Under the pieces are notes generated by a model, which had not been told where the DNA came from, did not search any database, and saw only the letters and a program-made list of their open reading frames with translations. The position numbers were made by a program, and so were the translations under genes. A stretch of 64,000 bases of DNA from Cyclobacterium jeungdonense (GTDB lineage Bacteria; Bacteroidota; Bacteroidia; Cytophagales; Cyclobacteriaceae): assembly GCF_010994275.1 (NCBI RefSeq), contig NZ_WMCD01000001.1, positions 558,001 through 622,000 of the forward strand, in the 5' to 3' direction. Below, one piece after another: positions 36,577 through 48,200 of the stretch; position 1 is the first letter of the stretch; each line of letters opens with the position of its first letter.

Positions 36577-37755
36577 GGTCACGTACAAAATCAATCCTTT
36601 CAAATAGGATGTTTCCTGGTGAAATACATTAACAGGGTGATCGGCTCCCTGAGATACCTGATGCAATACCTGGGTCTTTCGGCCTGCATCCAGCGCTGCT
36701 GATGTTACCGTGTGGTGAAAGAGTTCCCGGTCAATGACCTGCGAACATGAAAACGTAAATAAGATACCCCCAGACTTAATTTTTTTCATTGCCATGGCAT
36801 TTAACCGTTTATACGCCTGGACTGCATTGTGACGTGAGCGAATATTTTTCGCAAAAGCTGGCGGGTCGAGAATTATCACCTCATAAGCGTCATCGATGTC
36901 TTGTAACAATTTCAACACATCAGCTGTCAGACAGGGGTTCGTTTTGGAGTCGAAGCCATTTAATTCGAGGTTTTTTTGGCAAAGAGCAATGGCTTCTGAT
37001 GAAATATCTACAGATGTGACCCGGTTAGCACCAGCAGCAAGCGCGTAGACCGAAAATCCACCCGAATAACAAAAGGTATTGAGAACTTCTTTTCCTTGGC
37101 AATATCTCTGAAGCAGTGTTCTATTGTCCCGTTGGTCGAGAAAGAAACCTGTTTTTTGGCCCTTTTCCAAATTGATTTCAAAGTGTAACCCATTCTCTTT
37201 TATACGAAGCGCTTGATTTCCACCAAAAATCCAGTCGTCTGCCTGTTCTGTTTTTCCGTGAAGTGCCGCGGAGCTTTTATTATAGATGGCTTTGAGTGCG
37301 TTTCCCAGGAGATGTTGAAGTGCGTTCGAAATGGATGGTAACTCTCTGATTATTCCCAGGTGATGTCCTTGAATTACCAGGATTCCGTCGTAATAGTCGA
37401 TAATCAAGCCAGGAAGCATGTCCCCCTCTCCATGAACCATTCGATAGGCAGTGGTACTTTGTGTTTGGCGGGAAAATAGTTTCTTTCTTAACTGGTAGGC
37501 GGCTGAGAGTTTTTCCAACCAAAATGCTTCCGTTATTTCCCGATCACTAAAAGTAATCATTCGTACCATAATGGAGCCTGGTGAATAGAACCCTATTCCA
37601 ACCACCTGGCTTTTGGCAGTAAGGATTTTTACCAAATCCCCGTCTTCCAGCGTATTGGGCTTTTGATGAATGGCACCGGAAAAAACCCAGTGATGCTTTC
37701 GTTTTAAGGAAATTTCCTTTCCTTTTTTTAAGATAATTTCAGGGTAATTATTCAT
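36574..37755 (-). CDS. RlmI-type 23S rRNA methyltransferase
   Basis: This 393-residue class I SAM-dependent methyltransferase has an N-terminal PUA domain (residues ~1-90: KKGKEISLKRKHHWVFSGAI, VKILTAKSQVVGIGFYSPGS). The Rossmann methyltransferase domain contains motif I as VLNTFCYSGGFSVYALAAGANRVTSVDIS (about residue 215) and motif IV as ILDPPAFAKN. The family, represented by E. coli RlmI, methylates a cytosine in 23S rRNA (m5C1962); the exact target here is inferred. Its start overlaps the end of the symporter gene by eight bases, giving a three-gene transcript with the ABC-F gene. Confidence 0.88.
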   Translation of the reverse strand: MNNYPEIILKKGKEISLKRKHHWVFSGAIHQKPNTLEDGDLVKILTAKSQVVGIGFYSPGSIMVRMITFSDREITEAFWLEKLSAAYQLRKKLFSRQTQSTTAYRMVHGEGDMLPGLIIDYYDGILVIQGHHLGIIRELPSISNALQHLLGNALKAIYNKSSAALHGKTEQADDWIFGGNQALRIKENGLHFEINLEKGQKTGFFLDQRDNRTLLQRYCQGKEVLNTFCYSGGFSVYALAAGANRVTSVDISSEAIALCQKNLELNGFDSKTNPCLTADVLKLLQDIDDAYEVIILDPPAFAKNIRSRHNAVQAYKRLNAMAMKKIKSGGILFTFSCSQVIDRELFHHTVTSAALDAGRKTQVLHQVSQGADHPVNVFHQETSYLKGLILYVT

Positions 37756-39139
37756 TACGTTTAGGTCTGGGAAACAAGAGAGAACCGCCGATCATGGCAG
37801 CCATACTGACTACCAATGCCGCCAAATGGTGCGGAAAAGGCATAGCAACAAATTCAAAATAAAACAACAGATAAGCAACCATTCCTCCGAAAATAGATCC
37901 ATTGGCACCAGTAGTAGAGGCTTTTTTCCAATAGAGGCCGGCAGTTAATGGGACCAACAAGGATACCAAAAGCAACATGGAAGCTTCTCCGATCAGGGAA
38001 TAAATATTGGTTTTCCAAAACGCAAGACCAACTGAGATAATTGTGATGGCTGTTAGGCAAGTTCGTAATACCCACAACAATTGCTGCTCCTTCCAAACAG
38101 ATTTTTTAATCGGCTTGATGATATTTTCGGTTAACAGGGCCGCAGGTGCAAGCATGGAAGAACTCGTGGTACTCATGATGGCAGAAAGGAGCGCTCCAAA
38201 AAAGACGATTTGCAGTGGTACGCTACTATGTTGTAAAACCAGTTCCGGAAGGAGCAATTGCTCGTTTTCAAGGTAAATATCCGGATAGAGAATTTTTGCA
38301 CTTAACGCGATAAACAATGGCAGCAGACCAATGGTCAGGTAAAATCCTGATGCCAGAAATAGGGATTTTTGGGCAGTATTGCTGCTTTTGGCAGCCATGG
38401 AGCGTTGGTATATGTCTTGACTGGGAATACTTCCCAAACCCAATATCGCCCAGGCGCCCAGGTACTCTAGCCAGTCGCCAATTGCTGGCGGTGGAAAGAA
38501 GTTAAAACTGGAAGCGGGTGCCTGCTCTAGAATCGTGGAAATGCCTCCGGCTTCCTGGCTGAGCGTAACCGCTAGCCAAATCAGGCCGACCACAATCACG
38601 ATCGTTTGAACAAAATCCGTAATGGATATGGCCCACATGCCACCGAGAAAGGTGTAGAATAAAACGACGGCCGCACTGATTACAATACCTGATGCCATGG
38701 TAAGGCCGGAAACGGCCTCTAGGATTAAACCAAAGGCAACTAACTGGGCGGCAATGAATCCAAAATAGGCAGGGATCATGAAAATACTGGCATACAAAGC
38801 AACCCGCTTTCCGAACAGTTTTTGATAGACATCTCCCAGAGTTCGCGCCTGCATGGCATAAATGGGCTTAACAAAGAACAAGCCGAATAGCATCAGGCAT
38901 AAGGCACCCCCAAAAGGGTCTTCCATGACTCCAAGCAAGCCATGTTTGAGGTATTCGGAAGAGGCACCGAAAATGGTTTCGGACCCAAACCAGGTAGCAA
39001 ATAGGGCGGAGGCACTTAAAAATAGGGGAAGCTGCCTGCCTGCCAGCATGAAGTCTCCCGAGGTTTTGACCCTACGGGAAGACCAGGCACCGAGTGCCAT
39101 GGTTCCCAGCAGGTAACAAACGATTGCAGTGGCCAGCAA
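37748..39139 (-). CDS. Sodium:solute symporter family protein
   Basis: This 463-residue symporter has about 13 membrane segments and the family features SGDFMLAGRQLPLFLSASALFATWFGSETIFGAS, FYTFLGGMWAISITDFVQT, GSIPSQDIYQRSMAAKSS and AIMSTTSSSMLAPAALLTENII. It is a distant relative of the CHT1-like transporter at the left of the window. The substrate cannot be read from sequence; proline, pantothenate, sialate and sugar carriers share this look. Translation appears to begin at a TTG about 18 bases after the ABC-F stop: the frame closes at that same stop upstream, and the first membrane segment is complete from this point. Confidence 0.87.
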   Translation of the reverse strand: MLATAIVCYLLGTMALGAWSSRRVKTSGDFMLAGRQLPLFLSASALFATWFGSETIFGASSEYLKHGLLGVMEDPFGGALCLMLFGLFFVKPIYAMQARTLGDVYQKLFGKRVALYASIFMIPAYFGFIAAQLVAFGLILEAVSGLTMASGIVISAAVVLFYTFLGGMWAISITDFVQTIVIVVGLIWLAVTLSQEAGGISTILEQAPASSFNFFPPPAIGDWLEYLGAWAILGLGSIPSQDIYQRSMAAKSSNTAQKSLFLASGFYLTIGLLPLFIALSAKILYPDIYLENEQLLLPELVLQHSSVPLQIVFFGALLSAIMSTTSSSMLAPAALLTENIIKPIKKSVWKEQQLLWVLRTCLTAITIISVGLAFWKTNIYSLIGEASMLLLVSLLVPLTAGLYWKKASTTGANGSIFGGMVAYLLFYFEFVAMPFPHHLAALVVSMAAMIGGSLLFPRPKRNE

Positions 39140-39157
39140 CTTTTGTTTATTAAATAT

Positions 39158-40792
<1,635 letters not shown>

Positions 40793-40843
40793 TTAATAAA
40801 GCGCAAAGTTAGAAAAATAATTGAGCATCACCTATTTTCCCGT

Positions 40844-42076
40844 TCACCTGGGAGACAGCCTTGAATTCTTTTTCCTCCAGGTATACAATTCTCCGGTGGA
40901 ATGGTAGTAATGAATCAAGACCAGGCCGGCTAACAGGATGCAACCTGCCATAAGCAGTATCATTGGCATGGCAGTGCCGTTATGAAAAATACTTACAAGA
41001 CCTGAGATCAGCCCCCCAAAAGACATGCGCATAAAGCCCATCATAGCGGAGGCACTCCCGGCGTTCTTTTCAAAGGGAGCCAGCGAAATAGCAGCCGCAT
41101 TCGGTACACTTAACCCATGGCCGGTGAGAAAAATAAACATCATTGCTATCAGCATCCAAACGTTAAAGACACCAGTACCTACACCGGTGATAATTACCAA
41201 CCCAACAACCAATTGGTAGGAGAGGGCAGTAATAACGATCGTTCGGTTGCTAAAGTGATTCAGTAAAACGTGGTTAAGTTGGGTGGCTCCGATCATAGCT
41301 ACGGACAAAAAAGCAAAGAGCCAGCCGTATTGAGTGGCTGTCAATCCGTAGATGTTGATAAAAACATCGGATGAACCCGCTATGTAAGCAAAAGGGGCTG
41401 CCCCTGCAATGCCTCCTACCAGGATGTAGGTTAAAAACTGCTTGTTTTTTAATACGTCAAGGTACTTTCTAGTAACTCTGCCTAGTCTTAACGAAAGGTC
41501 CGGGTCCGGGTCTGCCCCATCCGGCAACTGCCATTTGCAGGCCAGAATAATAGCGGTACAAATAGCTGCAAGTAAAATAAACATCCAGTGCCAGTGAAAA
41601 TGGGCTGTCAGATAGCCTCCTAAGGTGGGAGCAATCATGGGAGAAACGGCGATTACCAGGGTGAGCATGGCCAGTGCCTGCGCAATTTTATTGACTGGAA
41701 ATAAGTCGCGAACCAGCGCTTGCGCAGCCACCATACCCACACAGCCACCTACGGCCTGAATAAACCGCATCACTATCAACGAATTTACGGAAGAAGTAAA
41801 GGCACAACCAACTGAGGCAACTACATAAATCCAAAGACCGGCATACAGGGGCTTTTTTCTACCAAATTTATCCAGCAAAGGGCCGTAAAAAAGTTGTCCG
41901 ATGGCAATCCCTATTAAATAACTGGTGAGGGAAAGCTGCACATTGGAAATGCTCGTATTCAGGTTTTCCGATATAGCGGGAAAGGCCGGCAGATACATAT
42001 CTACCGAAAAAGGGCTGATGGTGCTCAACGCACCCAAAACCAAAACCAGAATAAAATAATTTTTTTGTTCTTTCAT
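40844..42076 (-). CDS. Bcr/CflA family multidrug efflux MFS transporter
   Basis: This 410-residue drug:proton antiporter of the major facilitator superfamily has twelve helices. It begins with the DHA1 signature SPFSVDMYLPAFPAI (near residue 22), then FYGPLLDKFGRKKPLYAGL, the canonical loop 2-3 motif, MRFIQAVGGCVGMVAAQALVRDLF, and the motif C region IAVSPMIAPTLGGYL in helix 5. Bcr/CflA pumps export small drugs, and sometimes cysteine-related compounds; the substrate here is unknown. It is a single gene divergent from the giant surface protein. Confidence 0.9.
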   Translation of the reverse strand: MKEQKNYFILVLVLGALSTISPFSVDMYLPAFPAISENLNTSISNVQLSLTSYLIGIAIGQLFYGPLLDKFGRKKPLYAGLWIYVVASVGCAFTSSVNSLIVMRFIQAVGGCVGMVAAQALVRDLFPVNKIAQALAMLTLVIAVSPMIAPTLGGYLTAHFHWHWMFILLAAICTAIILACKWQLPDGADPDPDLSLRLGRVTRKYLDVLKNKQFLTYILVGGIAGAAPFAYIAGSSDVFINIYGLTATQYGWLFAFLSVAMIGATQLNHVLLNHFSNRTIVITALSYQLVVGLVIITGVGTGVFNVWMLIAMMFIFLTGHGLSVPNAAAISLAPFEKNAGSASAMMGFMRMSFGGLISGLVSIFHNGTAMPMILLMAGCILLAGLVLIHYYHSTGELYTWRKKNSRLSPR

Positions 42077-42298
42077 AAGAAATCACAAAAATAGCTATTT
42101 AAATAAACTTACAGGCTTTTTGCGGTTAAGAAAGAAAAAGCGAAACTATCAAAACAATAAAAATGTATTTTAAATAAAATAAAACGTTTTTTACCATTGA
42201 CATTATTAGATTAAATGTTTAATATTGTGTTGTTAAAACAGCATAATACTTTTAAAATTTATAATTAAACAGTTTTACAATTTAATCTTCCGTAATTC

Positions 42299-45200
42299 AT
42301 GGGAACAGTAAAATCAAATTCTATTTTATTTTTTTGGCTCATAATTTTTATTGGTATATCTCATCAAAATTATGTTTTTTCTCAAAACGCCAGCTTCAAC
42401 CAGACTTCTCTGAATTTTAACGGTTTTCAGAACATTAATTTGGGGACATCCTTGCAATTCGGTCCAGATGAAAGACTTTATGTGGCTCAGCTAAAAGGAG
42501 AAATTAAAATTTACACCATCGAAAAAGAAGGCCCCAATGAGTACAATGTGGTTGGGGAAGAAATTTTATTGGGAGTGAAAAGTATTCCCAATTACGATGA
42601 CAACGGGCTGTTAGCTTACGACAATAGGGGAAGCCGGCAAATCACCGGATTGACCGTAGTTGGCACGGCCCAAAATCCGATCATTTATGTGAGTTCCAGT
42701 GATCCTAAATGGGGCGGCCCCAGCGGGGATAAGTTGCTGGACACTAATTCTGGAGTCATCACCCGTCTTAGCTGGACAGGCGAAACTTGGGAAGCAATGG
42801 ATTTGGTTCGTGGCTTGCCTCGATCAGAAGAAAATCACTCTACCAACGGGTTGGAATTTACCATGATCAACGGCAAGCCGTATTTATTGGTAGCAAGTGG
42901 TGGATTGACCAATGCCGGAGCCCCATCGAAAAACTTTACCTACATTACTGAGTTTGCGCTTTCAGCTGCCATTTTGAGTATAGATCTTAATGCCCTTGAA
43001 GCCCTACCTACAAAAACAGATACGCATTCGGGTCGGTCCTTCAAATACGATATCCCTACATTGGATGACCCGAGTAGGGAAAATGTAAATGGAGTATATA
43101 ATCCGAACGACCCAAATTACGATGGAATAGATGTCAATGATCCGTTTGGCGGAAATGACGGGTTGAATATGGGAATGGTTACCTTAGACGGGCCGGTGCA
43201 GATTTATTCACCAGGATACCGGAATTCGTATGATTTAGTAGTGACCGAGGACCGAAAACTTTTTGTAACCGACAACGGTGCCAATATCAATTGGGGCGGG
43301 TTACCTATCAACGAGGGAAATGCCTCGCTTGTAAGCAACGAATACGATCCAGGAGAACCGGGTGCCAGCCCCTTAAATCCTTCCGCTGATGGAGAATTTG
43401 TAGACAATCAGGATCACTTATTGCTGGTAACCACCGATTTGGATGCCTATACGCCGGGAACTTTTTACGGAGGGCATCCCACGCCGATTAGAGCAAATCC
43501 CGGCCAGCCTTATCAAGCGGGATCTCCGTTTCCCTTCGAACCCGGAGGTGCGGGTTTGTACACAAAATTTGTTGGTGATAACAATAACTACGCGAATATT
43601 ACTCCTGCTTTTTCTCCCACAGATAAATTCAGAACTCAAATTTTGGAGCCAGTAGCCCCCGGGCAGACTGGGTTTGATGAATACGCAGCGAATAGCCTTC
43701 CTGCAAACTGGCCTCCGGTACCTCAAAGCAGAGCAAATGCAGCAGAGGCGAATTTTATTGCACCTACTTTGGTCAATGCCAACGGACCGCAACCCAGTAT
43801 CGTTACTGTTTTTCCAAATAATTCCAACGGCATTGCCGAGTACAAGGGGACTAATTTTGATGGGGCGCTGAAAGGATCCCTGGTCGTCGGAAAAAACGGA
43901 GGCACCCTACACCTGATTCATCTAAATGGAGATGGGTCTCTTAAGGAGGCTGAATTTAGTAAATGGAATTTGAATGGAGGAAATGCTCTCGGCATCGCCA
44001 CGAATGGGGATGCTGAAATTTTTCCCGGCACCATATGGGTAGCCACTTTTGATAATAGGATTATGGTGCTCACTCCGGCAGATGATGTATTCTGTATTGC
44101 CGTAAACGATCCCGCATTCGACCCTAATGCAGATTATGATCACGATGGCTATTCCAATCAAGACGAGTTGGATAATGGCACAGATTATTGCTCTGGCGGT
44201 TCTGCACCGGATGATTATGACAAAGACTTTGTTTCTAATTTGAATGATTTGGATGACGATGGAGATGGTATTTTGGATGCCGATGACCCATTTCAAATCG
44301 GCTATCCTACCGATTTGCCTTTGGAAAACCAATTATTCACCAACCAATCAGATGATTCCGGAGATGAGTTTGGATTCTTAGGATTAGGATTGACCGGATT
44401 GATGAATAATGGGGATGAGAATCCAAACTGGTTGGAGTGGCTGGATAAAGGAAACGCTTCTCCTGGTCCTCCAGATATTTATGGTGGAACTGCCGGTGCC
44501 ATTCAGGTTTCGATGACTGGAGGAACAGCTAACGGAACAGCTAATGATCAGGAAAAAGGGTTTCAGCTGGGTGTTAACGTCGGAATTGAAACGGGTACTT
44601 ATATAATTTCCTCGGGCCTAATCGGATTGTCTTCCCCTGGACAATTGTATGACTATGCCGGGGATGGTGAGGTAGGTATTCAGATAGGAGACGGTACGCA
44701 AAGTAATTTTATCAAATTGGTCTTTACCAAAGATGGAATCACTGCTGTTCAGGAGATCGACGATGTGGTAGCAGCCGAATCGCTTTTCCTTGAAATCCCT
44801 GTTGATCAGCGCGCCGATGCCAATACCCTTCTCGAATTGTCTTTTGTGGTAAATCCGATGGAAGGTACGCTAGAGCCACGATATACCTATAATAATGATC
44901 CCGCCACATCATTGGGAACCTTGAATGCCGGTGGGGCGGTATTAGAAGCCATTCAGGACTTGTCGAAGCCCCTTGCGATTGGCATCTACGGATCTTCTCA
45001 CAACAGTCTGGAGAGCTTTATAGGTGTATGGAACTATTTCAAAGTTAGTGGGGAAATCCCCTATACTATCCGGACCTTACGGGATGTGAATCGACTGATA
45101 GGCGATCCGGATGTGACGGTCAATCTTGATGAATATTTCAATGATAATGATGGTGTCAATAACCTGACTTATTCGGTTTCTGGAAATACCAATCCAGCGG

Positions 45201-48200
45201 TCGCTACTCAGGTTGAAGACAACCTTCTTCGCATAATGACTCCGAGTGATGAAGTGACAGCTAACCTTACCGTCCGAGCTACTGATTCCAACGGGTACTA
45301 TGTGGAACAATCCTTTGCCGTTACCATAGAACAGGATTTTGAAATTTTGTTACGAATTAATGCAGGAGGTAGCCTGCTCAATGGAGAGGACGGTTCACCT
45401 AACTGGCTGGCCAATAGTATCACTGGTCCGGAGCAAACAGACCTGTTTTCTGTTTCCGGTGGCAGAAGCGCTACCAATTCATTTAATGCAAACCAAAGAC
45501 ACGAGTCCATTCCTGATTACATATCGGATACCCAATACGTACAGATTTTCAATAAGGAAAGGTATGGCACAGAGGCAAGTATGGAATATCGAATTCCTCT
45601 ACCAAACGGGGAATATTTTGTGAATTTGTATATGGGAAATGGCTTTGCAGGTACATCTACACCGTTGCAACGCTACTTTGGTATTCAAATCGAAGGGAAA
45701 ACGGTTGCGTCCTCCTTTGATTTAATAGAAGCATTTGGTCACTTGGTTGGCGGTATGAAACAGTATGAGGTATCTGTGTCTGACGGAGAACTTAACATTT
45801 CATTCCTGAAGCAAAAGGAAAACCCGCTTGTGAACGGTATTGAAATAATAGGTAAACCTATTCAGATTCCAATTGAATTTACTGCCGTTGAGGATCAGAT
45901 AAATTTCTCGGGATACGAGCTGGACGGAAGTATGTTTGTGGCAGCCTCTGGAGGAAATGGAAACCTAAGCTATTCTTCAGAAGGATTGCCTCCTGGCGTG
46001 TACCTTGAACCAACCAATGGAACCATTTATGGTAAAATAGCGGAGGACGCTCTTGCAAATAGCCCTTATCGTATTACCATCACTATTGATGACGAGGATG
46101 AAATTCATTCTGATGCCGAATCATTTAATTTTACATGGACCATCAGTCCGGATCTGGTGGATCAGGAATGGCATGTGAAGAATGAAAGTACTTCGTATGC
46201 AGGCCGGCATGAAAACAGTTTTGTACAGGCTGGGGATAAATTTTATTTAATGGGGGGACGAGAAAGTGCCAAAACCATTGATATTTATGATTATTCTAAA
46301 GACGAGTGGCGTTCCCTTCCCAATATTAACCCGCATAGCTTTAACCACTTTCAGGCCATTACCTATGAAGGGTTGATTTGGGTTATCGGAGCTTTCCAGA
46401 CCAATAATTTTCCTAATGAATTGCCGGCCACTCATATCTGGATGTTTGATCCAGTTGCTGAGGAATGGATACAAGGGCCGGAAATTCCCGAAAACAGACG
46501 AAGGGGATCAGCGGGTGTGGTTGAACACAGAGGTAAATTTTACATAGTAGGAGGCAACACGGATGGCCATGACGGTGGTTACGTGAGTTATTTTGATTCC
46601 TTTGATCCAAAAACAGGCGAATGGACTGTTTTAGAGAATGCTCCGAGAGCGCGTGATCACTTCTTTGCGGTTACTATCGGAAGCCGCTTATACTTGGTAT
46701 CAGGTAGGCAATCCGGAGGAGCCGGAGGAACTTTTGCACCGGTATTACCTGAGGTGGATGTATATGATTTTAATAGTCAAACTTGGAGCACACTTCCGGA
46801 AGGACAGAACCTGCCCACACCGAGAGCAGGAGCGATTGTCAATAATTACCTGGATAAATTGATCGTTGCGGGTGGAGAAGTGGATACCAGTTCTGTTGCA
46901 TTGAATACTACTGAAATGTATGATCCACTTAACCAAACCTGGCAGACTTTAAGTTCGCTTAATTTTGGGAGGCATGGTACTCAGGGCATTGTATCTGGAA
47001 AAGGATTGTTCGTATTGGCAGGTTCTCCCACCAAAGGCGGAGGAAATCAAAAGAACATGGAATTCTTTGGTTTCGATCAACCGGCTGGTACTAAATTGGT
47101 AAAAAGTAAATTGGTTGTGCCTGATTCGGTCAGGTTTAAAAAGGGGCAGCCCAAAGAAATCGAGGTAGCGCTTGATAACGGAAATACCGGTTTGTGGATC
47201 AGATCTATCAGTCTTACCGGGCCAAACGCGTCAGATTTTCTTATCCTGGAAGGAGAAACTGTGGAAAATGTATTCTGGGAGCCTGGCCATCGTTTTACAT
47301 TGGCATTGGATTATGAAGGGGAGGCTCTTGAGGGAGTCGCCAATCTTGTGATAGATTGGGGCAAGGAAGGTCAAACCATCGTACCGCTACTGGGAGATGG
47401 CGAATTCGAAGAGGTATCTCTTTATTACAATGCCGGAACGTCCAATAATGTGCAATTTGGGGGCAATACCTATCTTGGGGATGTGAGTCTTACGAATATA
47501 CATAATGGAGGCTCTGTTTACAGTAACTCCAACCTGGCAACGGATGCTCTTTATCAGACCGAACGGTTTTCAACACATCTAATTTACCAAGTGCCCGTTC
47601 CAAACGGAGTCTATACCGTGACTACGCATCATTCGGAGACCTGGTTTGGTAAACCAGGAGGAGGTACCGCCGCAGCAGGTAAAAGGGTCTACGATATTGC
47701 ATTGGAAGGTACGGTTGTCAAAGATAATTTGGATTTATTCGTAGAGAGTAATAACCAACCCTTAGCTCTTGTGTTTGAAAATGTGGAGGTTAACGATGGC
47801 GTCCTTCATTTGGATCTAATTGCATCCAGTAACAACGCATCCATTTCAGGATTTTCCATCGTCAACGAAGGAGAATTAGGAACTGTTCCGCTGGCATCAA
47901 TCAACGCCTCTGTTTTGTCAGGCGGAGCACCCCTGGAAGTTAATTTTTCGAATGAGATAAGTAAACCTTCGGATTTTACTTTTTTCTGGAATTTCGGAGA
48001 TGGAAGCTTCTCAGCAGAACAAAATCCAACACATGTTTTTGAAACTCCAGGAGAATACCAGGTGAGCCTAACTGTGTATAATAGTTCGGGTGATCAGGCA
48101 TCCGATCAGGTAACTGTAACGGTATTAAGCCCAAATTCTTTTTCAATGCATGTAAATGGAGGGACAAATAATTCCACGACCTATAATGGGAATGAATTTT